Shown: positions 15,199 through 24,078, counted from the stretch's first letter. The stretch: DNA of 27,174 nt from Vibrio sp. UBA2441 (GCA_002342685.1 DDQN01000047.1:1-27174), one strand, 5' to 3'. Notes: generated by a model from the sequence alone, not told the origin. Numbers and translations: made by a program.

Positions 15199-16137
15199 TT
15201 ATTCATGTTCGCTATAGAGCTTATCCAGTATTTCTTTAGCGCCATCGGCCAATAGCTGTTCCGCCAACTGAACACCTAAAGTTTCGCCATCCTCTCGATG
15301 ACCTCGGATTTCACCACGTACTATTTTTGAACCATCAGGTTCACCGACCAAAGCACGTAACCAAATCTGATCGCCTTCCAGAAGTGAATAACTCCCAATA
15401 GGCACCTGACAACCACCTTCTAAACGAAGGTTCATCGCTCGTTCACAGCGAACACGATCAGCGGTATCTGCGTGGTTTAAAGGTTCAAGCAATTTAATCA
15501 GACGCTCATCATCCACACGGCATTCAATTCCTACCGAACCTTGACCAACAGCAGGAAGAGATTGCTCTGGCTCAATGAAACTTTGAATTCGGTCTTCCAT
15601 CTCTAGACGTTTCAGACCTGCAGAGGCCAAGATAATTGCGTCGTAGTCACCTGCATCCAATTTAGCAAGTCGAGTATTCACATTACCACGCAGGTCTTTA
15701 ACAATAAGATCTGGACGGGCTTCTTTAAGCTGGCATTGACGACGCAAACTACAAGTACCAACGACAGATCCCAAAGGAAGTTCTTCTATTGAATCATAGA
15801 TATTTGATACAAATGCATCTCTTGGGTCTTCCCTATCACAAATAGTAACCAAGTCGAGTCCTTCAGGGAAAGCCACTGGTACATCTTTCATTGAATGAAC
15901 AGCAAGATCAGCGCGCCCTTCAAGCATGGCAACTTCCAACTCTTTAACAAACAGCCCCTTGCCACCAACTTTAGCTAGAGGTGTATCGAGAATGACATCA
16001 CCTTTTGTTACCATAGTAACCAGTTCTACTTCCAGTCCAGGATGAGCGGCTTGAAGCGCATCTTTGACAAAATAAGCTTGCCACAATGCAAGAGGGCTTT
16101 TTCGAGTAGCTATTCGAATTGGTGTTGTATCAATCAT
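15199..16137 (-). CDS. hemC: Hydroxymethylbilane synthase (porphobilinogen deaminase)
   Basis: HemC condenses four porphobilinogen molecules into hydroxymethylbilane. The 312-residue protein has IRIATRKSPLALWQA near the start, the catalytic Asp85 in HSMKDVP, the Arg-rich substrate site around GTCSLRRQCQL (128-137), and Cys243 in EGGCQVPIGSY, which carries the dipyrromethane cofactor. I chose the ATG at 16137 (MIDTTPIRIATR) with GGAA upstream. A longer frame from 16185 adds 16 residues not typical of the family. It is the first gene of hemCDXY and is divergent from cyaA, as in E. coli. Confidence 0.97.
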   Translation of the reverse strand: MIDTTPIRIATRKSPLALWQAYFVKDALQAAHPGLEVELVTMVTKGDVILDTPLAKVGGKGLFVKELEVAMLEGRADLAVHSMKDVPVAFPEGLDLVTICDREDPRDAFVSNIYDSIEELPLGSVVGTCSLRRQCQLKEARPDLIVKDLRGNVNTRLAKLDAGDYDAIILASAGLKRLEMEDRIQSFIEPEQSLPAVGQGSVGIECRVDDERLIKLLEPLNHADTADRVRCERAMNLRLEGGCQVPIGSYSLLEGDQIWLRALVGEPDGSKIVRGEIRGHREDGETLGVQLAEQLLADGAKEILDKLYSEHE

Positions 16138-16485
16138 GAAATTTCCGACGTGTTTTATTAATTCGTAATTGACTAATCCTACCACTCAATTTGGTCGACT
16201 AGCACTTCTTGATCGAGGCTATGGTAATTTGTTTCGAATAAAACGCGTTTAGTGAAAAAGAATGTGATGTCCATCCCAGTTATAAGTTACACTAATAATA
16301 GATAACCAGTAAAAATTTGATACTCCTCAAACTCAGATTGATGATATGGATGTCAATGTAGTTTCATTAAAGCCACGCGCTTTATCTTTACCTGACAGTG
16401 AAAAAGTGTTAAATTGATCACGTTTTGTTGCGCAATTAGAATAAAAACCAAGCGAAACCAGAATTAATCAATCAAGGAACCCCCC
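16138..16485. other. hemC-cyaA divergent intergenic region
   Basis: About 348 bases without a gene, holding the promoters of hemC (minus) and cyaA (plus). The only well-supported element is the CRP-like site at 16404-16425, with a -35-like CTGACA at 16392-16397 just before it. The rest is AT-rich. Confidence 0.6.
16404..16425 (+). promoter_or_regulatory. CRP-binding site of the cyaA promoter
   Basis: The core GTGTTAAATTGATCACG (16406-16422) fits TGTGA-N6-TCACA with TGTTA and TCACG half-sites. As I remember it, it is identical to the CRP site over the E. coli cyaA P2 promoter, where cAMP-CRP represses cyaA. The position, 60 bases before the start codon and after a CTGACA -35-like element, fits a repressor site. 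This predicts negative feedback by cAMP. Confidence 0.82.
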
Positions 16486-19017
16486 TTGCGATCTTATATC
16501 CAAACGATAATACAAAGAGTTGATACTCTAAACCAGCAACGCAAAGAACGAGCGCTGGCAGTTATGGATCCTCAAGGTCAACACGTTTATCATCTGATAC
16601 CTACGCTCCTTCATTACAATCACCCATCCATTCCAGGCTATTACTCCAACACAGTACCTTTTGGCATCGATAGCTATGCGCCAAATGAGGTTCAAAAGGA
16701 GTTTATTGAACAGATATCTGCCCGTGAAGGCGATTTAATAGAGTCCGGTAATAAATCAGAAATTCTCGCACTTTACACGATGGGAAGTACCTCTTCGATA
16801 GGACAGAGTACCTCTAGCGATCTGGATATTTGGGTTTGTGTTTCTCCTTCTATGGACAGTGAAACACGTTCACATTTAAGTAATAAATGTCTGCTTATCA
16901 CTGAATGGGCGAAAGGTAATGGCGTAGAAGCAAACTTTTTCCTCATGGATGAAGAACGTTTCCGCAGTAATCGTTCTGAAGAAATGACAGGAGATAACTG
17001 TGGTTCATCTCAGCACCTTCTTTTATTAGATGAGTTTTATCGTTCAGCCGTCCGATTATCAGGGCAGCGTCTATTGTGGCAAATCATTCCACCAGAAATG
17101 GAAGAGTGCTACGACGAATATGTAGAACAACTTTGTCAGGCTAAATATATAAATTGCAGTGAGTGGATAGATTTTGGTTCGCTAAGCCGAATACCCGCTG
17201 AAGAGTATTTTGGATCTAATCTTTGGCAACTGTATAAGAGCATTGATTCCCCATATAAGTCAGTTCTTAAAGCGATATTGCTAGAAGCTTATTCTTGGGA
17301 ATATCCGCACACTCACCTTTTAAGTATAGATAGTAAGCGACGGTTTTTTTCTTATAAATCCGACTTATACTGCATGGATTCTTATTATCTAATGCTGGAA
17401 AAGGTCACCCTCTACCTAAAAAGAATCAAAGATCATAAGCGGTTAGATTTAGTTCGTCGTTGTTTTTATTTAAAAACACACGAGAAATTATCTCGCCCAC
17501 CAAGCTCCGGGTCCGTTGAGTGGCGTCGAAAAGTGTTGAGCGACTTAATTCAAGACTGGGGTTGGGACAATGAAACCATCACTGAGTTGGATGATAGGCG
17601 TAACTGGAAAGTGCAACAGGTTAAAGTGGTTCATCACGGACTGCTTGACGCTCTTATGCTTAGTTACCGAAATCTAATTCAATTTGCCCGAAAAAATGAC
17701 ATTACCTCGGCTATTAGCCCTCAAGATATTAGTATTCTTGCCAGAAAACTGTACGCAGCATTTGAAGTACTTCCTGGTAAAGTCACTTTATTAAACCCAC
17801 AGATATCCCCAGATTTACACGAACCTGATTTAAGCTTCATTCAAGTTCAAGAAGGCAGGACAAACAAACCCGGTTGGTATTTATTTAAACAGCCTCTGGT
17901 TGCTGATAAGTTGATTGGTAGTAAGTGCCTAGAAAATAACGAATATCTAAGCAAACTAGTTGCTTGGTCATTCTTCAATGGTTTGATTACTGAATCTACC
18001 CGGTTGCACTCTGTCGTTCGTAATGCAGACTTAGATATTGATAAGTTCTATCAAATGGTCAGTGACTTGCGTAATACCTTCTCGTTACGGAAGCGTCGTC
18101 CAACAATGCAAGCATTAGGTAGTCCATGTGAGATTAGCCAACTTGCCATGTATATCAATTTTGAAAATGACCCCACAGCTGACTTGAATGCTCGTTCACT
18201 AAAAACTGATTTAAAAAACATTGACGTTTTTAGCTTTGGTGAAGAGCAAAAATGTCTAATTGGCAGTGTAGACCTAGTTTATAGAAATTCATGGCATGAA
18301 GTGCGAACTCTGCATTTTACTGGCGAATCAGCTATTCTGGATGCATTAAAAACGGTATTAGGAAAAATGCATCAAGATGCGATTCCACCAGAATCTGTCG
18401 ATGTATTCTGCTATAGCAAAAACTTGCGTGGCATAATTCGTAACACGGTTTATCAATTATTGGCAGAATGTATCGAACTGCGCCTCAAACCGCTAGAACA
18501 ACAAAATCGTCGACGCTTTAAAGCGATTAAAATAGCTGAACAGATGTTTGGACTTTTCTTTGAACGTCGTGGTGTATCTCTTCAGAAGCTTGAAAACTCA
18601 GTTGACTTTTATCGGAGTATTTCAGTAAACAAACTTAATGGCTCCCCACTTTTAAAATTAGATAAAGAACAAGACTATCATTTACCTGTGGTCATTGATG
18701 GATTCGCCAGTGAAGGATTGGTCCAATTCTTCTTCGAAGATACGAATGATGGTTTCAATATATACGTATTAGATGAAGAAAATTCGGTTGAGGTTTATCA
18801 CCAATTTAATGGTGGTAAAGATGAAATGATCAATAACGTTAATCATTTCTATACATCGAGCCATGAAGGCTCAATCGATAATCACACTCTAATTAACTTT
18901 AACCTCCCTCAGTATTATCAAATAGTACATCCAGAGGAAGGAAGTAACAGTTATATTGTGCCTTACCGAAACGATAACTCTCTCCATTCTAAGCCCTCTA
19001 AAGCAGTCAACGCTTAA
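16486..19017 (+). CDS. cyaA: Class I adenylate cyclase
   Basis: CyaA makes cAMP from ATP, the effector of CRP in catabolite control. The 843-residue protein follows enterobacterial class I cyclase throughout. The nucleotidyltransferase motif MGSTSSIGQS-TSSDLDIWVC spans residues 99-118, with metal ligands Asp112 and Asp114. EYFGSNLWQLYKSIDSPYK and LEAYSWEYPH follow, and a C-terminal regulatory half contains DVFSFGEEQ, RNSWHEVRTLHF and LGKMHQDAIPP; it receives control from enzyme IIA-glucose in E. coli. It starts with TTG at 16486 behind AAGGAA (six-base spacing). E. coli cyaA also uses TTG, which keeps translation low. The C-terminus is shorter than in E. coli by the last few residues. Confidence 0.98.
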   Translation: MRSYIQTIIQRVDTLNQQRKERALAVMDPQGQHVYHLIPTLLHYNHPSIPGYYSNTVPFGIDSYAPNEVQKEFIEQISAREGDLIESGNKSEILALYTMGSTSSIGQSTSSDLDIWVCVSPSMDSETRSHLSNKCLLITEWAKGNGVEANFFLMDEERFRSNRSEEMTGDNCGSSQHLLLLDEFYRSAVRLSGQRLLWQIIPPEMEECYDEYVEQLCQAKYINCSEWIDFGSLSRIPAEEYFGSNLWQLYKSIDSPYKSVLKAILLEAYSWEYPHTHLLSIDSKRRFFSYKSDLYCMDSYYLMLEKVTLYLKRIKDHKRLDLVRRCFYLKTHEKLSRPPSSGSVEWRRKVLSDLIQDWGWDNETITELDDRRNWKVQQVKVVHHGLLDALMLSYRNLIQFARKNDITSAISPQDISILARKLYAAFEVLPGKVTLLNPQISPDLHEPDLSFIQVQEGRTNKPGWYLFKQPLVADKLIGSKCLENNEYLSKLVAWSFFNGLITESTRLHSVVRNADLDIDKFYQMVSDLRNTFSLRKRRPTMQALGSPCEISQLAMYINFENDPTADLNARSLKTDLKNIDVFSFGEEQKCLIGSVDLVYRNSWHEVRTLHFTGESAILDALKTVLGKMHQDAIPPESVDVFCYSKNLRGIIRNTVYQLLAECIELRLKPLEQQNRRRFKAIKIAEQMFGLFFERRGVSLQKLENSVDFYRSISVNKLNGSPLLKLDKEQDYHLPVVIDGFASEGLVQFFFEDTNDGFNIYVLDEENSVEVYHQFNGGKDEMINNVNHFYTSSHEGSIDNHTLINFNLPQYYQIVHPEEGSNSYIVPYRNDNSLHSKPSKAVNA

Positions 19018-19045
19018 CTGAAAATTGGCGCAGTTAAGCGCCTTT
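19011..19045. terminator. Terminator region between cyaA and cyaY with two alternative hairpins
   Basis: CGCTTAACTG (19011-19020) pairs perfectly with CAGTTAAGCG (19031-19040). Alternatively GGCGC (19027-19031) pairs with GCGCC (19038-19042), followed by TTTAA. The two structures exclude each other. The region includes the cyaA stop and lies just before the cyaY stop, so it probably ends both convergent transcripts. Confidence 0.65.
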
Positions 19046-19047
19046 AA

Positions 19048-19362
19048 CTACGTCCAGTCGAACAATTCGCCAGAGTGTTTCTCACATTCACTTTTAACAA
19101 GACTAAAAAACTCCTGACCTGTTTTGGAACATATCCAACGACCGTCTTTTAAAGAAAAATGAAAACCTCCTGACTTCGACGCTAGCCAAATTTCATGCAT
19201 AGGCTCCTGACGATTGATAACTATTTGACTTCTATCATCAAATTCTAATGTCAGCACATTACCCATTGTTTCAAAATCAATATCAGCACCCGATTCATCA
19301 ATGACATCTTCGATTTTATTGAACTGCTCATCGACTAATTGGTGATACTCAGTATCATTCAT
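19048..19362 (-). CDS. cyaY: Bacterial frataxin CyaY
   Basis: CyaY binds iron and the cysteine desulfurase IscS and tunes iron-sulfur cluster assembly. The 104-residue length and the acidic first helix (MNDTEYHQLVDEQFNKIEDVID, in two blocks) are typical. So are the beta-sheet motifs NVLTLEFDDRSQIVINRQEP and EIWLASKSGGFHF, and the final FFSLVKSECEKHSGELFDW. AGGA precedes the ATG at 19362. It is convergent with cyaA and divergent from lptM, the conserved enterobacterial arrangement. Confidence 0.96.
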   Translation of the reverse strand: MNDTEYHQLVDEQFNKIEDVIDESGADIDFETMGNVLTLEFDDRSQIVINRQEPMHEIWLASKSGGFHFSLKDGRWICSKTGQEFFSLVKSECEKHSGELFDWT

Positions 19363-19438
19363 CCTGCTCTATCCTATTGCTTTTCTTATTAGTAGTGCGA
19401 TTATAGGGGGCATTGAATCAATAATCACGATATGCACA

Positions 19439-19558
19439 ATGAAAAAAATCATTATTACACTTAGTTTGTTGTCTGTACTAGGCTTGGCTGGCTGTGGAAA
19501 CACGGGGGCGCTATATATGCCTCAAGAAGAATCACAAAGTGAAAAAGCACAATCGTAA
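19439..19558 (+). CDS. lptM: Small lipoprotein LptM (YifL)
   Basis: A 39-residue lipoprotein. The signal peptide MKKIIITLSLLSVLGLAG is followed by the lipidated Cys19 and then GNTGALYMP, the short conserved LAGCGxxGxLYxP motif of LptM/YifL. In E. coli LptM joins the LptD/LptE lipopolysaccharide translocon at the outer membrane and helps its disulfide maturation. Only the mature N-terminus is conserved; the rest is a polar tail. The start is the ATG at 19439; an ATG in another frame at 19432 is ignored. It lies 18 bases before lysA, and is first in the lptM-lysA-dapF-DUF484-xerC-yigB run, as in E. coli. Confidence 0.92.
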   Translation: MKKIIITLSLLSVLGLAGCGNTGALYMPQEESQSEKAQS

Positions 19559-19576
19559 TTTTTAGGGAGTAAGAAC

Positions 19577-20830
19577 TTGGATTATTTTAACTATCAGGAT
19601 GATGGTCAACTTTGGGCCGAAGATGTCCCAGTTGCCGATCTGGAAACACAATTTGGTACTCCACTTTATGTATACTCTCGTGCGACATTAGAACGTCACT
19701 GGAATGCATTTGATAAAGCAGTTGGAGAACACCCTCACCTTGTTTGCTATGCAGTAAAAGCAAACTCAAATTTAGGTGTACTGAACACATTAGCACGACT
19801 CGGTTCAGGGTTTGATATCGTCTCTGTTGGTGAACTAGAGCGCGTGATTAAAGCCGGTGGGCAACCTTCTAAGATTGTCTTCTCTGGTGTTGGTAAAACT
19901 GAAGCCGAAATGAAGAGAGCACTAGAGTTAAAAATAAAGTGCTTTAATGTCGAATCAGAACCTGAGTTAGAACGACTAAACAGTGTCGCTAAGTCTTTGG
20001 GTGTCATTGCACCTATTTCTTTACGAATTAACCCTGATGTCGACGCAAAAACTCACCCGTATATATCAACAGGTCTGCGTGATAACAAATTTGGCATCGC
20101 ATTTGACAGGGCCCCTGAGGTATATCGATTTGCAGCGAATCTAGATAATCTGGATGTTCAAGGTATTGATTGTCACATCGGATCTCAACTTACTGACATT
20201 GGTCCATTTATTGACGCGACAGATCGCTTGCTTGCGCTTATTGATCAGCTAATTAAAGATGGCATACATATTAATCACTTAGATGTTGGTGGTGGTTTAG
20301 GCGTAGTATATAAAGATGAACTCCCTCCACAGCCTTCAGATTACGCAAAAGCACTGTTAGCTCGCTTAGAAAATCATCCAGATATTGAGCTTATCTTCGA
20401 ACCAGGTAGGGCTATCGCTGCTAATGCAGGAATTTTGCTTACTAAGGTAGAGTATTTAAAGCATACTGAGATCAAAAACTTTGCCATTATCGATGCCGCA
20501 ATGAACGATCTAATGCGCCCTGCTCTTTATTCTGCATGGCAAGACATTGTTCCGGTTAAACCGCGTACAGGCGAGGCAACAACTTTCGATATTGTCGGCC
20601 CAGTGTGTGAAACTGCTGATTTTTTAGGCAAAGATCGAGAGCTGGTTATAGAGCAAGGTGATCTACTAGCTGTACGTTCGTCTGGCGCTTATGCCTTTGC
20701 TATGTCTTCCAACTACAATGCCCGTCTACGTCCAGCAGAAGTCATGGTAGATGGAAACCAAGTTCACCTAGTTCGCAAAAGAGAAGAACTCGCTGATCTG
20801 TGGCGTAACGAACATATATTACCGGAGTAA
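19577..20830 (+). CDS. lysA: Diaminopimelate decarboxylase
   Basis: LysA removes CO2 from meso-diaminopimelate to give lysine, the last step of the pathway. The 417-residue fold-type III PLP enzyme has Lys61 in YAVKAN as the Schiff-base lysine, the HIGSQ motif, the phosphate-binding GGGLGV, EPGRAIAANAG, the active-site Cys in VCETADFLGKDR, and the final Tyr region GAYAFAMSSNYNARLRPAEV. It begins with TTG at 19577 behind AGGGAG, with seven-base spacing. dapF follows after nine bases and makes its substrate. In E. coli lysA is elsewhere under LysR; here it is in the dapF operon and no lysR is adjacent. Confidence 0.97.
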   Translation: MDYFNYQDDGQLWAEDVPVADLETQFGTPLYVYSRATLERHWNAFDKAVGEHPHLVCYAVKANSNLGVLNTLARLGSGFDIVSVGELERVIKAGGQPSKIVFSGVGKTEAEMKRALELKIKCFNVESEPELERLNSVAKSLGVIAPISLRINPDVDAKTHPYISTGLRDNKFGIAFDRAPEVYRFAANLDNLDVQGIDCHIGSQLTDIGPFIDATDRLLALIDQLIKDGIHINHLDVGGGLGVVYKDELPPQPSDYAKALLARLENHPDIELIFEPGRAIAANAGILLTKVEYLKHTEIKNFAIIDAAMNDLMRPALYSAWQDIVPVKPRTGEATTFDIVGPVCETADFLGKDRELVIEQGDLLAVRSSGAYAFAMSSNYNARLRPAEVMVDGNQVHLVRKREELADLWRNEHILPE

Positions 20831-20839
20831 CTAAAGAAT

Positions 20840-21670
20840 ATGCATTTCCATTTTTCTAAAATGCACGGGTTAGGAAACGACTTCATGGTCGTTGATTGTG
20901 TTACTCAAAATGTATTCTTCTCTCCGGATCTCATCCGTCGTTTATCTGATCGCTATACTGGTATTGGTTTCGACCAATTACTTATTGTAGAAGCACCCTA
21001 CGATCCCGAATCGGATTTCCACTACCGAATATTTAATGCTGACGGTAGCGAAGTTGAACAGTGTGGGAATGGCGCACGTTGTTTTGCTCGCTTTGTCCGC
21101 ATGAAAGGGCTGACAAATAAGTTCAGCATCAATGTGAGTACCAAGAAAGGCAAGATGGTACTCAAAATTGAAGAGAATGATCAGATCACTGTCAACATGG
21201 GGCAACCCGTTTTTGAGCCCGGAAAAATTCCGTTTAAAGCAAAGCAGGTTGAGAAGACCTATATTTTACGCACGCAAGATCACACATTATTTTGCGGAGC
21301 CGTGAGTATGGGCAATCCACACGTGGTTACCGTAGTAGATGAAATAAATACCGCTGAAGTAGAGGAACTCGGTCCGTTACTTGAGTCTCACGAACGTTTC
21401 CCAGAGCGCGTAAACGCAGGCTTCATGCAGGTTCTAAATCGTAATGAAATTAATCTTCGCGTTTACGAACGAGGTGCAGGTGAAACACAAGCTTGCGGCA
21501 GCGGTGCATGTGCTGCTGTTGCTGTCGGTATATCCCAAGGCTTGTTGGATGAAGAGGTCACAGTACACTTACCCGGTGGCGATTTAAAAATCTACTGGCA
21601 AGGTCCTGACTCTCCATTATTTATGACTGGACCTGCGACTCACGTCTATGATGGCCAACTCACTTGCTAA
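20840..21670 (+). CDS. dapF: Diaminopimelate epimerase
   Basis: DapF interconverts LL- and meso-diaminopimelate, feeding both lysine and peptidoglycan. The 276-residue enzyme has the two catalytic cysteines in the mirror halves: Cys75 in EQCGNGARCF and Cys219 in QACGSGACAA. It also has KMHGLGNDFMVVD at the N-terminus and SMGNPHVV near 156-163. It is cofactor independent. It lies nine bases after lysA and 24 before the DUF484 gene. Confidence 0.98.
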   Translation: MHFHFSKMHGLGNDFMVVDCVTQNVFFSPDLIRRLSDRYTGIGFDQLLIVEAPYDPESDFHYRIFNADGSEVEQCGNGARCFARFVRMKGLTNKFSINVSTKKGKMVLKIEENDQITVNMGQPVFEPGKIPFKAKQVEKTYILRTQDHTLFCGAVSMGNPHVVTVVDEINTAEVEELGPLLESHERFPERVNAGFMQVLNRNEINLRVYERGAGETQACGSGACAAVAVGISQGLLDEEVTVHLPGGDLKIYWQGPDSPLFMTGPATHVYDGQLTC

Positions 21671-21694
21671 ACCAAACTAAGAAAAGGAGATATT

Positions 21695-22399
21695 TTGTCT
21701 CAATATGAAGCGGATGAATTAACCGCTGAAATCGTTGCACAGTACCTTCGCGATTTCCCTGATTTTTTTCATAATCGCCGAGATTTAATCGATCAGTTAT
21801 CGCTCCCTCTTCATGAGCAGGGGGCTGTATCTCTCATTGAAGTTCAAATAAAAAGACAACGAGAGCGAATCGGTCAATTAGAGGACGAAATTACTGAGCT
21901 AATGTCTGTTGCAGCAAGCAATGACCACAGCTTTCACCAGTTCATGGGGTTACAGGAAAGAGTCCTAAAGTGTCGCTCATTAAATGAAGTCATTCAGTGT
22001 ATTGAGCAAACCGCTGAAGCGCTATCACTTAAGTCTTATGTACAGCTAATTGGTGTGCAAAACTCGAAGCATCAATTATCTTTGGAAAACTGGCAGCGAT
22101 TTTCTACCAATCATTTTAATGGTAAAGAAGCCTACCTTGGCCGACTAAAAAAACAAGACCGCCAATTACTTTTTGGTCATCAACTAACACCGGAAATGGG
22201 TTCGTTTGTCGTGTTATCACTATCTCAATCTACATCTCTAGGTGTTATTGCATTTTCCAGCGAAGATGGCGGGCATTTTTTGCCAGCCATGGATACTCTC
22301 TTTTTAAGGCACTTAGCTCTAGTGGTCTCACACCTTATCAGTACATTAAATTGGGAAGTAGAGGAAGTTCAACATGTCGTGCAACCCACCTCTGCCTGA
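21695..22399 (+). CDS. DUF484 (YigA-like) family protein with GAF-like fold
   Basis: A 234-residue cytoplasmic protein that always lies between dapF and xerC in gammaproteobacteria. VAQYLRDFPDFFHNRRDLIDQLSLPL (two blocks, near 14-39) is the typical N-terminus. A coiled coil follows (EVQIKRQRERIGQLEDEI), then a GAF-like domain from about residue 80 with LGVIAFSSEDGGHF and a final helix (DTLFLRHLALVVSHL). Function is unknown. It starts with TTG at 21695 behind AAGGAG. The last 26 bases overlap the start of xerC, indicating coupled translation. Confidence 0.9.
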   Translation: MSQYEADELTAEIVAQYLRDFPDFFHNRRDLIDQLSLPLHEQGAVSLIEVQIKRQRERIGQLEDEITELMSVAASNDHSFHQFMGLQERVLKCRSLNEVIQCIEQTAEALSLKSYVQLIGVQNSKHQLSLENWQRFSTNHFNGKEAYLGRLKKQDRQLLFGHQLTPEMGSFVVLSLSQSTSLGVIAFSSEDGGHFLPAMDTLFLRHLALVVSHLISTLNWEVEEVQHVVQPTSA

Positions 22400-23294
22400 A
22401 CACCTAGCTGAGCCCTTAACTCGCTTTTTGGAGTATCTTAGAAGCGAAAAAGGGCTAAGCCTCCATACTCGAAACAACTACCGTCAGCAACTTGAAATTA
22501 TCGCAATTCAACTTCATCAATTTGGTATAGAAAACTGGCAGCAAGTGGATAGCTCATGGGTCAGACAAATTACCAGTAAAGGAATGCGGCAGGGAATTAA
22601 GGCAACCAGCCTATCCACCCGTCTTTCTTCACTTAGGAGTTTTTTTGACTTCCTTATTCTGCGAGGAGAATTGCAGGCAAACCCGGCCAAAGGAGTAAGT
22701 GCGCCACGAAAGCAAAAGCCGCTTCCGAAGAACCTAGACGTTGATGAAGTCGGACAACTACTAAATGTTGATGAAAGTGACCCACTTTCAGTGCGAGATA
22801 GGGCCATGATGGAACTCATGTATGGTACAGGGATACGACTAACCGAATTAATTGATATTGACGTTAAAAATATCCAAATTAGCACTGACGAAATTCGTGT
22901 TGTTGGTAAAGGAAATAAAGAGCGAAAAGTCCCCTTTTCCGGTGAAGCCAAATTGTGGGTAGCAAAGTGGTTAAAAATCAGGCCAGCACTACTAAAGCAT
23001 GAAGAATCCGCTCTGTTTATTTCAAAGTTAGGAAATCGTATTTCACATCGTAATGTACAAAAACGCATGAAGGAATGGGGGTTGAAACAAGGTGTTGCCA
23101 GTCATATTAGTCCACATAAACTTAGGCATTCATTTGCAACCCATATTTTAGAATCCAGTGGCAATTTGCGGGCTGTTCAAGAGCTATTAGGGCATGAGAA
23201 CATTTCCACAACACAAGTGTATACACATCTCAATTTTCAACACTTAGCCCAAGAGTATGATAAAGCTCACCCTAGAGCAAAAAAACGAAAATAA
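22374..23294 (+). CDS. xerC: Tyrosine recombinase XerC
   Basis: XerC acts with XerD at dif to resolve chromosome dimers under FtsK control. The 306-residue protein has an N-terminal SAM-like core-binding domain (LTRFLEYLRSEKGLSLHTRNNY) and a C-terminal catalytic domain. The catalytic set is complete: Arg155 (GTGIRLTELI), Lys179, His248 and Arg251 (HKLRHSFATH), His274 (LGHENISTTQ) and the nucleophile Tyr283 (VYTHL). The operon position between DUF484 and yigB identifies it as XerC, not XerD or an integrase. GAGGAAG before the ATG at 22374 lies inside the DUF484 gene. Confidence 0.97.
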   Translation: MSCNPPLPEHLAEPLTRFLEYLRSEKGLSLHTRNNYRQQLEIIAIQLHQFGIENWQQVDSSWVRQITSKGMRQGIKATSLSTRLSSLRSFFDFLILRGELQANPAKGVSAPRKQKPLPKNLDVDEVGQLLNVDESDPLSVRDRAMMELMYGTGIRLTELIDIDVKNIQISTDEIRVVGKGNKERKVPFSGEAKLWVAKWLKIRPALLKHEESALFISKLGNRISHRNVQKRMKEWGLKQGVASHISPHKLRHSFATHILESSGNLRAVQELLGHENISTTQVYTHLNFQHLAQEYDKAHPRAKKRK

Positions 23295-23312
23295 CCTAAT
23301 ATAGAATTAGCC

Positions 23313-24029
23313 ATGCAAATCTACCGCAATCTCAAAATAATTAAAGCCATTAGCTTTGATCTAGATGACACGCTATATGACAATAAGCCAGTCATACAAA
23401 ATGTTGAACGCAAGATGATAGAATGGCTACATTCATACCATCCTATTTCAGCTAGCATTACTGTCGATCACTGGCATGCTATAAAACAACAACTTTTAAC
23501 CATAAATCCAGAAATCAGACACAATGTCACTCTATGGAGAATGAAACAAATTGAGCATGGGTTAATCCATCTTGGCTATCAAAAGCAGAAAGCTATACAG
23601 GCAGCCCAGATCGGAATGAAACACGCTTTATGGTTAAGGAATCAAGTTGATGTCCCGGCAGAAACCCACCTAATAATGGAAAAATTATCCGCTCAATATC
23701 CATTGATAGCGATTACCAATGGGAATGTAGATCCTCACGCCATTGGATTAGGTCACTATTTTCATTTCATACTAAAAGCAGGCATCGACGGTCGTTCTAA
23801 ACCATATCCAGACATGTTTGAAAGAGCAATAGATAAGCTAGCAATACCAGCAGAACAAATTCTCCATGTTGGTGACCACCTAATATCAGATGTCTTAGGG
23901 GCTAAAAACATGAAATTACAATCTTGTTGGCTCAACAACTCAGGTAAAGATATACGTGAGTTTAACCATGTTAACACTCTGCCCGATATTGAAATTCGAC
24001 GGTTGAGTGAATTAGCTTATCTAGTCTAA
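23313..24029 (+). CDS. yigB: HAD-superfamily phosphatase YigB
   Basis: A 238-residue HAD hydrolase (subclass IA). Motif I is SFDLDDTLYDN (Asp16, Asp18), motif II ITNGN near residue 136, motif III the Lys of GRSKPYPDMF, and motif IV HVGDHLISDVLGA. E. coli YigB after xerC hydrolyses FMN and 5-amino-6-(5-phospho-ribitylamino)uracil in riboflavin synthesis. The same position and motif set support this call; substrate is by homology. It lies 18 bases after xerC. Confidence 0.9.
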   Translation: MQIYRNLKIIKAISFDLDDTLYDNKPVIQNVERKMIEWLHSYHPISASITVDHWHAIKQQLLTINPEIRHNVTLWRMKQIEHGLIHLGYQKQKAIQAAQIGMKHALWLRNQVDVPAETHLIMEKLSAQYPLIAITNGNVDPHAIGLGHYFHFILKAGIDGRSKPYPDMFERAIDKLAIPAEQILHVGDHLISDVLGAKNMKLQSCWLNNSGKDIREFNHVNTLPDIEIRRLSELAYLV

Positions 24030-24078
24030 AATAACAAATAATAACCTATCCGGAATGACAGAGTTGTAAGGCATGAAT

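Noticed and set aside
15199..16185. Longer HemC starting at 16185
   Set aside because: The extra 16 residues are not found in the family as I know it, and the ATG at 16137 aligns with the usual HemC start.
22517..23068. Minus-strand ORF of 183 residues inside xerC
   Set aside because: It lies entirely opposite xerC, whose catalytic residues are all intact; serine-rich shadow composition.
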